DNA of 64,000 nucleotides from Paraspadella gotoi (Eukaryota; Chaetognatha): NCBI GenBank assembly GCA_051294375.1, contig CM119264.1, positions 7,566,151 to 7,630,150 of the forward strand, read 5' to 3'. Shown piece by piece: positions 37,915 to 55,131 of this stretch (position 1 is its first letter; each line of letters starts with the position of its first letter). The notes under the pieces were generated by a model. It saw only the letters and a program-made list of their open reading frames with translations, ran no database searches and was not told where the DNA came from. The position numbers and the translations under genes were made by a program.

Positions 37915-38050
37915 CTCTTCTCGCGCCTCCACTTTTCCGTCTCGCGCCAACGCGGTTTCGACCATCGCGCGTGCATCGCGAACTCGCGCCACGTGACGAA
38001 GACGACGACGACGAGGCTCTTCCGTTGCCTGGCAACGATGACGTCACCAA
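37915..38050. promoter_or_regulatory. CpG-rich composite regulatory region (E-box, X-box, CRE)
   Basis: Within 60 bp: E-box CACGTG (37990-37995), (GAC)n triplets, X-box-like GTTGCCTGGCAAC (38024-38036) and the CRE palindrome TGACGTCA (38039-38046). The surrounding 37915-38000 is CpG-rich. The arrangement is what a promoter looks like, but no transcript start or exon was identified. Confidence 0.5.
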
Positions 38051-38264
38051 AGATTGCTTCCATAAATTTTTCAGGTGATATTCTCATCTCCCGCCTCCTT
38101 TTGTTTCTTTCTTTTTTTCTTTTTTTTTTTTGGGGGGGGGGGTTCCCGCGGCGACCGGTGCCACCCGACTTGGTTTCCCCTTTCGTCGAGGGCGGAATCC
38201 CTTGAGAGACTAAACCGAAGGAGGCTCGTCTTCGAATCCTAGTACAGGGTGATACTGAACTAAA

Positions 38265-38407
38265 CCATTTCGTAAATTATGAAAGAGAAATGTATAAAAA
38301 AAAATATATGAAATTGGTATAACCAATATAAAAATTATCCATTCATTTAATAAATAAGCTATCTTGCCCCTGACTTTGGACAGGCTTTGGTGGTTTAAGG
38401 CCTCCAT
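38265..38407 (+). repeat. Dispersed ~300-bp element, partial copy 1
   Basis: Contains ATTGGTATAACCAAT (38313-38327) and the core aagctatcttgcccctgact (38358-38377), ggctttggtggtttaaggcc (38382-38401). It ends shortly after; copies at 41800-42250 and 50290-50545 continue for another 150-200 bp. Confidence 0.8.
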
Positions 38408-38409
38408 CT

Positions 38410-41000
38410 GATTCCGGATTTTATTTAATATATATTTTTAGTCGAGTTAGAATTTTATTCGAATCATACAAGCCATCTTTCTCTTCTTCCTTCCATATTT
38501 GTTTTTCGTATTTCCTCCTTTTTTCTTTTCCTCCTTTCCCGAGTTTACAAACTATGTACAAGAAGATTCAAGGGAACCGCAAAAAAGGCTCTAGCCAAAT
38601 TTCTCGGTGCAAATACTTTCTAGTTTTCCACAAATGAAAAACCTTTTGATAAAAATAGATTTATTTAAAACTGACCAACTCGCTAATCATAATTTTTTAC
38701 CTCTTATAGAATTTTTTACTCGGTAGGTTTAGCTTTTAAAAACTTACCAGTGTTTTAACAACATTACATTTAAAGTCGACAGAGTTAAATGTTGAACGGA
38801 CTACTCTTAAATCCGAGACCTTCTGGCAACCTGCAACGAAATCCTTGACGTCCCAGTGTTATCAACTCTATATCTTCGCCTTTTAATCGAGAGAAAATAT
38901 TGACGACCGAGCTAAATAATAATAATTAACTAAATTAGTAGATGTCCGCAATTCTGTATCTATAAAACAGATGCCAGAAACGTTTTCTTATCTCTGGATT
39001 TAAAAGTTCAAACTCTAGTTGCCATGACAACGATGGATTAACGCCATCCCTCTTAAAAGCGAATGGAAATGACATCGACTCAAGAGGAAAAGAGAGAGTT
39101 TGTATTCTGGGAGGAATCCCGCCAACGCCGTTTTTGAAATTGGCGAATTTAAACGACGCCGTCGGCGCCAGAAAATGAAGACAATTTTTCTGTTTTGTTT
39201 TTTATTTGTTTTTTTTTTTTTTTTTTTTGAGAAGGGCGGATATATGCAGATAGAAGCCTCGATTGTCGAATTACAAAAAATGTAAATAAGCAGACGTGTC
39301 GGTGCATTGTGGACTCGTTCGTCGAAGCACTGCTCTTGCGTTTTTCGGTGCAGCGTCGGTCCCCATTTTAACTTTTATTCGAAGGTCGGTTTAAAAAAAA
39401 GGAAAAGAGAAAAAACCAAATCTGCATAAAATCTTTATTAGGGATTAGAAGAAATTTTGATTCTGCCTTTTTTTTTTGTCTCCCGGTTTAACAGGTGTTA
39501 TAAAATACATTTACAGGGACTTCAATCTAGAGTGACAAGAAAAGGCTTTCGGTGTATATTATTTTTATAACATTTATTAGTTATTATTATTTTTATTCTG
39601 GTTCGTGATATCTCATTGATAAAAAAAATAAAGCATTAAAAAAAATGTAATCGTTTTAATAGGAATCGAAGGATCAATAGTAAAGTCATCTTTCAAAGTA
39701 AATATTCTGCTTCTTCAGATATTTACCATCACAGGAAAATCTTTATTACATAGAATGTAGAAACTATCCTAGCAAGAATGTTGCGAATTGGTATGAAAAA
39801 AGTATGAAAACATTTTGGAATCCGATTGCTCTTTCTTTTCGATTATATTACAAGTTCTTTCGTATCACTCCAGTTTGATGTCCCTGGAGCAATTCCAAAT
39901 TGTCCAAATAGGAAATGTATTTATAACTAAAGAGAGATTTTTGGTTGAGGCATCTTGGTACAAAGGGGCCATGGGGAATGAGAATAGCTAATCAATGCCT
40001 AGAGGGCTCTCGAACTTGCCAGTAGCGCTGTTTATTCAAATTTATTATTATTAATTTTTATGGATCTAGTTAACGTTATTTTTGAATATCGTTATCTTTT
40101 TGTTTGCCGACCTTGTTTAAATTGTTTAGGGCCTAAATGTTCTTATTTATCTAGAAATCTTTTGACACTAAATTTCGTTAGTTTTTTTTCGGTTTGTATT
40201 TTCCAACAGTTAATTCTGCGAGGAACGTTTATTTGTGTCGTTCATTCTCTTTTTTTTTTTCTCTCTCTCTCTCTCTCTCTCTCCCTTGCGCGCAAAAATG
40301 TTGCCCGAGAAAAAAGCGCGTGCAGACGTCGGGTTTTGTAAGAAGAGACGAGTAATGGAACCCCGGAGATTCTATCGTCAGGCAGAGAACCATAATTAGT
40401 GGGGTTGCGGGTAAAACGACGACGACGACGACGACGAAGACGACGACGACGAAAATGACGATGAGCTTCGACGCCTCAGTAGATGAAAGAAGAAATATGC
40501 GCCAAAAATTAACAAGAGAACCGACAGAACTGGAGGCCAGCAGGCGAGCCGGCGAGCAGGCGAGCAGGCGGGCCGTCGGGCTTGGGGGAAAGGCAGGCAG
40601 GCAGACGAACTGATTAGGGGAAACGTTGGGAGGAAGACGTAGATGGAACGGACGACATGAGAAGTTACGAGAAATGGAGGGAGAAAATGGAGAGCAAGAA
40701 AAAAGGAAAGGAAAGGAAAAAGGAAAGGAAAGGAAAGGAAAAGGAAAGGAAAAGGAAAGGAAAGGAAAGGAGAGGAGAAAAGAAACAGAAAAAAGGACTG
40801 AAAGATGAGATTAGGTGGATTTAAAGGTGAAATGATATGTAGTTAATGGGTAAACTAAGGGAGAAAGCGAAGAGCGAGTAGTAAAGAAAATCGGATGGAC
40901 TTAGTTGAGGAAAGGGAAGAACGACAGAATAAAAAAAAAATTGGAGGTCATTGCGAAGAGAGATGTAACGAAGAGTAAATGGAGAAACGAGAGAGAATAA
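38410..41000. other. Intergenic stretch, no gene recognised
   Basis: Contains an X-box-like site at 39018-39031, a CT run at 40259-40283, a (GAC)n run at 40411-40452, a gcaggcgag minisatellite at 40545-40605 and an aaggaaagg run at 40700-40775. Otherwise AT-rich. Confidence 0.6.
39018..39031. promoter_or_regulatory. RFX X-box-like motif GTTGCCATGACAAC
   Basis: Full 14-base match to the classical X-box form. No exon nearby. Confidence 0.5.
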
Positions 41001-41089
41001 GAAAGGGGTCTAACAAAACAGAGGAGACTCGCTCCACGGCCCGTAACGAGAGAAAAACAGTCGGACGTGGGTGTCTCCGAGAGTTGGGA

Positions 41090-41340
41090 GAAATGCTTGG
41101 TTGGAGGCGGGACGGACCAATCAAAACTGGGGCTGCCTCGGAGAGGCTCCAGCTCTTCCGATCGTTAACGAAAAAAAAAGCGGGCATGTCATTGGACGAG
41201 AGAGGGCCAATCAGAAAGGAGATACGGTCGGGAGACCCGAGTCTTCCCGCGCAAAATGGCGGAGCAACGACCGCGGATGAAAGTTTTAATGACTACGCGG
41301 GAGACTGGGTAATTTAAGGGGAGTCACGTGATTGCGAATT
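41090..41340. promoter_or_regulatory. CpG-rich promoter-like island
   Basis: Three CCAAT boxes (41117-41121, 41191-41195 inverted, 41207-41211), a YY1-like AAAATGGCGG (41253-41262) and GTCACGTGAT around the E-box at 41325-41330. Target gene unknown. Confidence 0.5.
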
Positions 41341-41799
41341 TCGACGATTTCAAAGATTCGGGCCGTTCAATGAAGGAAGTCAATCATGCGACAAGGTTCA
41401 TCTGAATTTTATTTCACACTTTCAAATAAAATTACCAACATTGTGGTCACCATACCCAAGCAAGGTGTAAATTTTTGGCAATCTCTGCTGTAGTATGAAA
41501 TTGAAACTTAAGTTTAAAAAAAACTATATATTCGACCAAAAGTAAGATTTTTTCCCACATGGACGTGCATCGCTACTTAAACGCTCGTTTTAGCCTCCTC
41601 TCTCCTCTCGGTATAACCTCCGTTAAAATGTTAAGTAATTCGTCAAATTAAGCGAAGGTTTTTCCCCTGAAAAGTGAATTTTACGACGTCGTTACGTTAC
41701 TCTCTGGCGAAGTAACACGCGCGAAAAAATTATGGTTTTCTCATGCGGTAAAATAAGATATTCGTGATTTTTTTTAGGCTAAACACATGTTCGTTGACA

Positions 41800-42252
41800 T
41801 AAAAGTCCAAAAAGTTATTGAAATGTATAAAATTGGTACAACCAATATCGGAGTTGCTTGACTTTGTCTCCCGATCTCTTCCTCTTTTTCATTTTTATCT
41901 TCCCCTTATTTGTTCTCGTTTATTGTTGACATAAGTTATTTTTGCAACCATTCCCGCAATTATTTGTTTGCTCTGTTTTCTTTTCAGAAAAAAAAAAAAA
42001 AAAAAAAAAATTAATTAAATCGATTCATAAAATAAATAAGCTATCTTGCCCCTGACTTTGGATAGGCTTTGGTGGTTTAAGGCCTCCCTCACTCTTACAA
42101 GATAATGACATAGTAAGTCACTGCAAGCTTTCAATCAAGACTCTTTCACAGTCTTGTTTATTCACTCCCAGAGTACCTGACTTCCCTATCAATGAAGTGG
42201 CATAATATTTCTAAGAATATTTCTATTGTATGAAAATGCCACTGTCATTATG
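41800..42252 (+). repeat. Dispersed ~300-bp element, copy 2, with internal insertion
   Basis: ATTGGTACAACCAAT at 41832-41846, then about 180 bp of T-rich and poly-A sequence not present in the other copies, then the core (aagctatcttgcccctgact at 42039) and a tail to about 42250 that matches 50290-50450 on the opposite strand. Confidence 0.8.
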
Positions 42253-42399
42253 CATGTATATATATATATCTAAAAAACCTCACATTATACTCGTAAAAAA
42301 ACACGTTCCTTTCCTCAGTGGCTATAAAAAGAATTTCTAATTTCCCCCACCTTTATAGCTTTAAAACGAAGGAAGAAAAAAATCGGCAACAAAGAAAAC

Positions 42400-43030
42400 G
42401 ATAATGTTTGATGCGCGTAATAAATAAACAAACGAGCATCGCTCTCTGCTCGCTATGGCTGCTCGAACGCGTTTGCGTTTTTCCTTTTCTCTTTCCCGCT
42501 ATTTCCTCCGCCCCTTCTTCCCATCTTCCCCCCCCCCTAAAGCCCAGCCAATTAGCGCGTGCGCCTCGTCAGCGCGGACAAAGAGAAAAACACATCTCTC
42601 CCCGATATTTTTCTCTCATTTTCACCGTCGATGACTGAACGTGACGGTGGGGGGGGGGGTGACGGCTGACGGGCCAGTGGATTGAGGTGGATTGTTGGAT
42701 TTAAAGAGTCAGGAGCTGTGGGACGCCTAAGATCGGTAGTTGGATTAAAATATAGGAGATAATTATAGATAGAATTATAATAATTATGATAATAATTATG
42801 GGAGTTGAAAGATGATCCACAGATTTCCAGACTCGGAATAACGGTGATGAACCACTAGTTCAAAACGAGGCGCGTTTTTGCGGCGAATAAAAAATCCCGC
42901 CCGCATCGAAACCGAAGGATGGAAATGCGCGTGGGAGACGCCAGGGGCGCTACTCGAAGGGGGCGTGGCTGCGTCGAAACGTGAGCGGAATCTCTAGAGG
43001 AGAAACGACTAAATGTGAAACCAAATTTGG
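42400..43030. other. GC-rich stretch with promoter-like motifs
   Basis: 42470-42660 and 42870-43000 are CpG-rich. A CCAAT box (42548) is followed by GCGCGTGCGC (42556), which resembles an NRF-1 site. No exon was identified. Confidence 0.35.
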
Positions 43031-43278
43031 GTGAGTTTCTCTCTTCTCTTTAGTTGGGGTTTCGAGTTCTACTCTATAACAACTTTTTAATGAATTATTT
43101 TGTTCTATTTAATAGTTGTAAAAATATCGCAAGATATGTACATTGTACAAGCAAAATAACACAGCAGAAGGAGAAATATGCACAGAATGTCAAGAACTTT
43201 TGCAACAATGGTTAATTGGTTAATACGGTTAATATAATGGTTAATAATATGGTTATAATATTGGTTATACAACATTTT

Positions 43279-44968
<1,690 letters not shown>

Positions 44969-47496
44969 ATGGAAAAATCATTGATTTTGATGTTTTTGAT
45001 TCTCGTCGCGCAAACCGGAGCCTTGCAACCAAATGAGACTATTGCGGTAGCAAAAGGACTTGGGGCGGCTGGAGGGCGTCAAGGTATTGCGATAACGTCC
45101 AATACTTACACAATGTTACACAATGTTTGTACATTCATCCGCACTTAAAACTATCAGAATCTCTATATGGCTATCGACAATACTATCTCTCCTTTGTATC
45201 TCTAATCCGAAACAGGGAAAGGAGCGAACGAGCTGGTGGAAGCCGTGAAAAGAGAGTCTGACAACGGAATGTTCGCCTTGAGAAGAGGAGAATATTGGGA
45301 AATATTTATGACTTTCAAACTGCTGGGCGTTTTGGAATTGGACGACGACGGGGTAAGGCGCTTTAAACCGTGCGACCTTGATCAATTAAAAATGTATATT
45401 ATTTTTTTTTTCAGATACTAAAAACTCAATTTCGACTCTTGGTCTCGTGGAGAGACGAACAATTAGCGTATGACCCAAAGAAATTCGATAACTACAATCG
45501 AATAGTTGTGCCTTCGCAATTCGCCAGGTGACATCCTGAGATTCGAAGACTCCTTCCAATCACAAATCGTTGCTTTCCATCACGGCCTCACATTCACTGA
45601 TTTCACGCAGATATCCACACTTGGTCCTCCTGGAAAACGCGGAGAGAGAGACGCTGCGACAGAAGATGTCGGAATACCCGATCGTGATCACCAACGACGG
45701 GACCAACTCGATCGAATCCGAGGTGACCACCTACACCTATTGCAACATGGACGTCTCTCTCTTTCCCAACGATTATCACTCGTGTCAAATTAAAATCGCT
45801 CTCGCTCCGTTGCAAGTCAAGTGAGTTAAGATACTTGCATACTTGCATACTACCTATTCAATGCATAGGTCTTATAGAACTAAGAATCATATATATGACA
45901 AAAAAATACGTACAAATTGTAATAAAAAATGTTCGCAGATTTTTTGGCAAACTTAAAGTTAAACACGAGACTTCGAATATGTTCAACGAGAATCCGGATT
46001 GGCCGTTGCAAGGGAAGGTCACCGCCGGGATTCAAAAGACTCCGGAAATGGCCGATAATAACCAAATCCAATATAATTTCGTGAGTTTAGCGAGTTGAAC
46101 GGGAATTTTAACCGTTTTCTTTAAATGTTGATTCTATTTTTTTTTTTACTCGAGATATATTTAGTTTTAAATAAAGTTTAAGTAACGTTTGCTCTTCCAT
46201 TACTTTTTCAAGTCTTTGGTGAGTCGTTATAACTGTATTTTAAAAAAATAATAGGATGAAGAAACAACCGATAATTTTATGAATAAAAATACACTGAATA
46301 GTGAATATGTTTTATTATTTTTTTAATCAGCTTCACTCACATTTCAAGTAAATAAAAGGGAATTAAATTTTCGTTGAAGCAATCACAACGGTTAATCATA
46401 ACGTCACATGTTGTTTATTAAAGCGAAAAAAAGGGTCACTTTCTTTCTCTAATCGGAATTTCTTTGTCCAACGTCCATAGGACTTCGCCTACATGAACGT
46501 GACCGTCCGCCGCAACGGAGAGTCTGTATCAACAGCACTGGTGAACCCAATGTACTGCTTTTCATTTCTTACCGCTCTTGTCTTCATACTCCCGCCCTCT
46601 AGTGGCGAAAGAGTTGGAACCGCCATCACCCTACTTCTTACTATATCGGTCACAATGATCTCTGTGAAAGTAAGTGACTGAAAATAACATCCCATCGTGT
46701 GGGCCACACCATTGTAACTTTAAAATTTATCTTTCAAGCGCGATGACAATGACTTTATTGCATCGTTATTAATCCATTAGGACCTTTTACCGACGGAGTT
46801 GCCCGAATCAGAAGGCATTTACTTCAAAACTTTCGTCAACATGACTTTTCTTCAGACCATCACCGCCTTCATCGAAACGCTAGCGGTGCTTGCCCTTTCC
46901 GACATGAATTGCAACTTCTTGAGGACGATGGGTAAACCATAATTCATCTTTGACAGTGCCAGATTATAAAATGTTTCGTTAGTCACTGCGTTAACGCGTT
47001 TGTGAGGCTCGTGATTTAAGGATTTTTTGAAGTTGTAGACATTTGCTTCCTTTTAAGGTAAAGCCAGAACATCTAGTTCATATGATCCGAAAAAGGGCGA
47101 TGAACGAGGAAGTGAAAAGGAAAAGGATTCAGAATTTTCTAAGGTAGGCCTTGCAAGTTATTCTACTTGACTAAGTAAGTTACAAATTTAAAAAAAAAAA
47201 AATATTTAACTACCTCGCTCAAAATAAAGACCTGTGACTCGGAGTTTCCGATCAAAATTTTTTTTTTTTTTTTGGTGATATCCGCGAATGATAAAGTCAC
47301 GTGATTATTTTTCAAATCCCTATTTCAGAAATTAGCGCGGGCGGTCGACTATATCTTCCTTGTCGTCAACTTGTGCGTCAGCGTTTACTACATCTCGATG
47401 ACGCACAGCAACATCCACCGTGCCATGCCGGAGGGTGAAGGCCCCGAGATTGAAGACAATCCCATGGAATTTCCTCAGGAGACGTATACCGTTTGA
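44969..47496 (+). CDS. Cys-loop ligand-gated ion channel subunit, paralog 1
   Basis: Exons 44969-45083, 45216-45352, 45415-45527, 45611-45820, 45939-46080, 46481-46669, 46781-46931, 47058-47143 and 47329-47496 join in phase to 436 residues; all introns are GT-AG. A signal peptide (MEKSLILMFLILVAQTGA) starts the protein. The Cys loop is Cys166-Cys180 with 13 residues between and the FPND signature. M1 starts near PMYCFSFL (residue 262). M2 follows GER, with Glu282 at -1', Leu292 at 9' and Asp at 20', which suggests a cation channel. M3 is near 321-341 and M4 near 388-404. The M3-M4 loop is only about 45 residues. The adjacent cysteines of agonist-binding alpha subunits are missing, and the usual loop-A Trp segment reads ARYPHLVL. 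It is nicotinic-like in the pore but divergent in the ligand domain; ligand unknown. The next paralog starts 870 bp downstream. ATTAAA at 47670 may be its poly(A) signal. Confidence 0.9.
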
Positions 47497-48368
47497 AGGG
47501 GCTCGTCGGGAGAGTCAAGAGGACGTTTTAAAAGGATCTCCTTCGGTACTGTTAAGGATTTTGCCACCAAGATATAGTTTTATCTGGGGATGGACTATGA
47601 AGTTGGAAAACGGAAATTAAGTTTCAAGTCTCTTTTACGTTAAAATACAAAGCTAATAATCATGTTTGTATTAAAAATTTACTATTATCTGTCTCGCTCG
47701 CACCCACCAAGTCTTTAAAAGCATTTGAAGGTATTTGACCTGTATCGTACTTGTACAATTCATTTTTGATTGGCAAATACATTCGTGATAATCGTTTTCA
47801 AATTTATTCTTACTACGTTATCTGAAGTACATCGAAAAAATTAGCTGATGAAAAAAAGATTGTATTCGACACCGCAAACTAGGTAAACTGAAGTGAATTT
47901 GAGAACTAGGACTTGAGCTTGCAAACTATTTTTGGGGGAATTTTAAACTTTTGGCGTCTCCGGTTGTTCAAAGAAGCTTTGCATACAATATGTGATACTA
48001 GAATTTTTAGTTTGAATCGCAGGTGTGTCTCGGATTAAAACTCACACGTCACAAATCACAATCAGAAAAAAAAAAGGAGAAAATATTCGAATCGGGATTT
48101 TGAGTCAGTGACACGAAAATTTAGAGATCGAGTTTCAACGTCTCGTTTAAAAGCAAATTACGGTTGATGTTGGATGCTGGTCTTTTTCACACTCTTTTTA
48201 TCACCCTACGTTGGCAACAGTCTTAAATTGAAACCTTTCCCAATTTAAAACATTAATTCGACCTAATTGGATATGAATAACAAATTCAAATTTTTTTTAC
48301 CTCGATTTCGAAAAAAATGAATAATCGGACGATACAATTTAGTTAAAATTTACTAATAGAAAAACAAA

Positions 48369-51766
<3,398 letters not shown>

Positions 51767-52588
51767 TAGAAACTTTGCTATTGCCTCAAATTCGTTTGCT
51801 GTCTCATTATTTCTTAAATTTTTTATTACAATGTTTATATAGATTGTTTACATACTGTGCTAATATATTAAAGTTTTTCAACATTGCATAATTTTATAAA
51901 TAACAATAATGTCTGAAACAAAAAACACAAAAACTCTTTTAGATAGTTATGATAGTTTTCAGCTTTTTTTCTTTTTTTTTTCAACAATTACTGTGTCGTG
52001 TGCTCGTGTAGATCAGCAATAACCAGTTTCATGCCGAATTTAGTTCCCAAATAGAAAAGATTTTTTGACGGCCGAGGAGAAAAAAAATCGCTTAAGTCAT
52101 GTATTTAATTTCTGTATTTAATTGTAATGATTTCTCTTCTTTAAAAAGAAATTGATGCAAAAGCTTTGATATATATCATAACCAAAGTCATTATTCAAAA
52201 AATAATATTTTTCGGTACGAATTTTTATGTCAAACTTAAGTCAGATTGTTGAACTTTGTTCTTTGTTCTATTTTTTTAATAAAATTTGAAATTTGTCTCT
52301 CCCTCTCTCTCTTCTTTCTTTCCTCAAAATCGGAGAGCAAAAGTCAAAATTTCCCTTCGCGCTGAATTATCAATTTTTTTTTCGTTTACGACAGTAGGCG
52401 ACGACTCGTTTCTTCAATTTTTTTGATTTCGTAATCCATTTAAAAAAAAAAATTCGATGAAAGAGTAAAACGCGAAAAATCACAAATATAAATCGGTTTT
52501 AAAAAATCTGAAATTTGTAAAAAAATTAACAGAATGAGTGATTTAAACGAAAAGAAATTAAAACTGTTAAATATAAAACAAAAACCAC

Positions 52589-54798
52589 ATGATTAAGAAG
52601 AAGCGTCTTCTCATGACGATGCTGCTCGTCACGATAATGGCGTCAGCGGCGCTTTTCGCGGCGTCGGCGTTGTCTTCAAATGCTGTGAATCAAGAGTTCC
52701 CCAATACGTTGTCGTCGAGTACCTCATCTTCCCCATCCCCCACGTGCGAAATCGTCCTCACTGCGATGAACTACAACACGCGACAACTCCCACGCTTTCT
52801 CGGCTTCAACGACTGGGATCAGGCGGCCAGACTCCGGCGCCTGACGGAGACTCTTCGCCTGCCAATCTATCAGGCGGACGTCTTGATTCTCAACGAGCTC
52901 GTCACGGAGTGGGCGTTGCTGAAGGTGAAGGGTTTGACCGACGTTTATCCCTACATGACGTCGGTCGTCGGTAGAAACTGCTCCGGCGTCGGCCTGGACT
53001 CCCTGTCGGGCCGCTGCCACCCGCTGCTTCCCCGTTCGGGCGTCATGGCGCTCAGCAAGTTTCCCATTTTGGAGAGTCACGGGCTGATCTTCGCCAACGC
53101 CGCCGCCGGCACCTGGGACGCCAGATGCAACAAGGGAGCCCTCTACATCAAGGTGGGTTGACGGAAAAGTTGGTCGGTTTACGACGCGTTCATTGATGGC
53201 ATAAGAAATTGTTTATTACATCCAAGGAAAAAACTTTTTCGTTGATTTGGAACTTAGGAAAGACTTCGCAAGTATAGTTAGTCACTTATCACTTTTACGA
53301 CATAAGATGAACCTTATATAAACCACTTGTGGGCTAAATATTAAATAATAACAAAAACTCGTTTCGTTGAACCTTTGCAAAATAAACGTGTTAACTAAAG
53401 AAGAACATTTAACTAACTGTTAATTAACTTCACTTAAAAGTATGTACAAAGTAAAAACCAATCAAAAAACTTCAATCAAAAACAAACCGTTGAATCAGGT
53501 TAACGTGAACGGAACGTTCGTCCACGTGGTGGGCACGCACCTGCAAGCCGACGAGGGCGGCGTCGACGCCACGGGGACGAGGGTGGCGCAGGTGGCGGAG
53601 ATGCGGAGGTGGATGGAGAGATTCGAGATTCCGAAGGCGGAACCGATCCTTTTGGTGGGCGACATCAACGTTCAGTTCGGGAGTAGGGTGAGTGAGTGAG
53701 TAAATTAGCGAATCAGCGAGTGCGTAAGTATGAGTGATTGAGTGAGTATGTGAGTAAATTAGTGATTGAGTGAATAAGTGAGTGACTGAGTTAGTGAGTA
53801 AATGAGAGAGTGAGTGACTGAAAGAGTCAGTGAGTGTGTAAGTTAGAGCGGTCAGCGATATTTACGTTCAGTTTAGCACTTGTGTAAGTGAGAACAAGGT
53901 TCGATTCGCCATCAGATTGACGGAGAGTGAGTAAGGAAGTGAGTAAGGGCTACTATTTTGTGATTTCAAACCACACGATCGAAAAAATAAAAACAAACAC
54001 AATGACGTCCTTCTCCCAATCTAACCGCAACCACAACCCGCCCACTGTTTCCCCCTTTTCTTTGCCCACAACCTCAGGAGTTCCACCAGATGTTCGACGG
54101 CCGCTTCGCTCTCTCGTTCAGACCCGGACCAATCAGCTCCTATTCGCCCTCGACCAATTGGCTGGCCAGAGCTGATCGCTACTTCGCCGGCCGTTCTCTC
54201 TACGACGACAATCATCTTGACTACGTGGCCGTTTGGGCCGATCACGCCCAGCCCGTCCGGAACGCTGACATGAGGGTGGGTGAGGCGGTTGGGGATGCTA
54301 AGTTTGGGCCCAGTAGAGGACGTCTGCGTTGAAGGTTTTTTTTTTTAAATATGAATAAAAGTACAACTGATTCTAAAACTGATAATCGGAGAATACACGA
54401 ATAAATATATCGCTCTCGCACAGAGATGACAGAATGTTTACGTGTGCCATGTCTCTAGTGTCGCCCATTTTATATTTCTTACAAAAAGAGTTTTCGCGAT
54501 TAAATTAGAAATCAACATGTAAGTTAAAAATAAAACCGAGGCGGCTAAACGACATATCATTCGGTCTCTATTTACTCGGCGCTCTATTCTTCAGGTGATC
54601 AAACTGAAAGCCAAAGTGCCCTGGCACTGGAGTTACCTTCAAGGCTGGTGGCGACTTCGTCAAGGCCTCTTCCGTCACGATGGCTTCTACAGCGACGTCT
54701 CGGATCATTACCCCGTCGCCGCCACCTTTCATTTCCCGACCGCTGGAGGGTGTCGCCGCCATCCGACGCGCGGGTGGCTGAGGAAATGGTTCTTTTAA
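52589..54798 (+). CDS. Secreted sphingomyelinase of the bacterial neutral type
   Basis: Exons 52589-53152, 53499-53687, 54078-54275 and 54595-54798 are all in phase 0 and give 384 residues. Residues 1-32 form a basic plus hydrophobic signal peptide, then a Ser-rich spacer to about 50. The rest is an endonuclease/exonuclease/phosphatase fold. Catalytic blocks in order: NYNT (Asn61), ILNEL (Glu103, metal), VVGTHLQAD (His202), VGDINV (Asp243, Asn245), LDYVAVWADHAQP (about 296-308) and SDHYP (Asp354, His355). These are the Asn, Glu, His, Asp-x-Asn and Asp-His positions of Mg-dependent sphingomyelinase C, which cleaves sphingomyelin to ceramide and phosphocholine. The LDY...HAQP block and the export signal fit the secreted bacterial-type group better than the animal membrane-bound neutral enzymes. 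It has introns and follows two animal channel genes on the same strand, so it is not contamination. Whether it was acquired from bacteria needs a tree. Family members can be membrane-damaging toxins; nothing here shows the role in this animal. Confidence 0.85.
53688..53840 (+). repeat. Degenerate (GAGT)n repeat starting at a 5' splice site
   Basis: Intron 2 of the sphingomyelinase gene begins gtgagtgagtgagtaaatta and continues as imperfect gagt units for about 150 bp, so the donor consensus is the first unit of the repeat. Confidence 0.8.
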
Positions 54799-55094
54799 AT
54801 GGGGAATGGTTACAATTTTTTAAATTTAAGGTTAATGGAGGAAATTGACTTTCCGTGAGATTAGCGTATTGATCAAAGGGCTGTATGGAGTCGGTATTCC
54901 TTAAAAAATGAAAATGGCAGAAATAGTAAAGAAAATAGAATTTTTTGAAATTTTGTTCTTCCAATTTTTTTTTTTTATTTTACTGTCTTTTTCTCTCATT
55001 ATTTATCGTCTTTTTCTATCTTTTTTTTCATTCTTTCCCTTTTTTTTCTTTTTTTCTTTTTGCATTTTTTGTTTCTTTATTTTTTTGTTAATTT

Positions 55095-55131
<37 letters not shown>

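Noticed and set aside
40626-40808. Lys/Glu/Arg-rich frame
   Set aside because: Translation of an aaggaaagg simple repeat.
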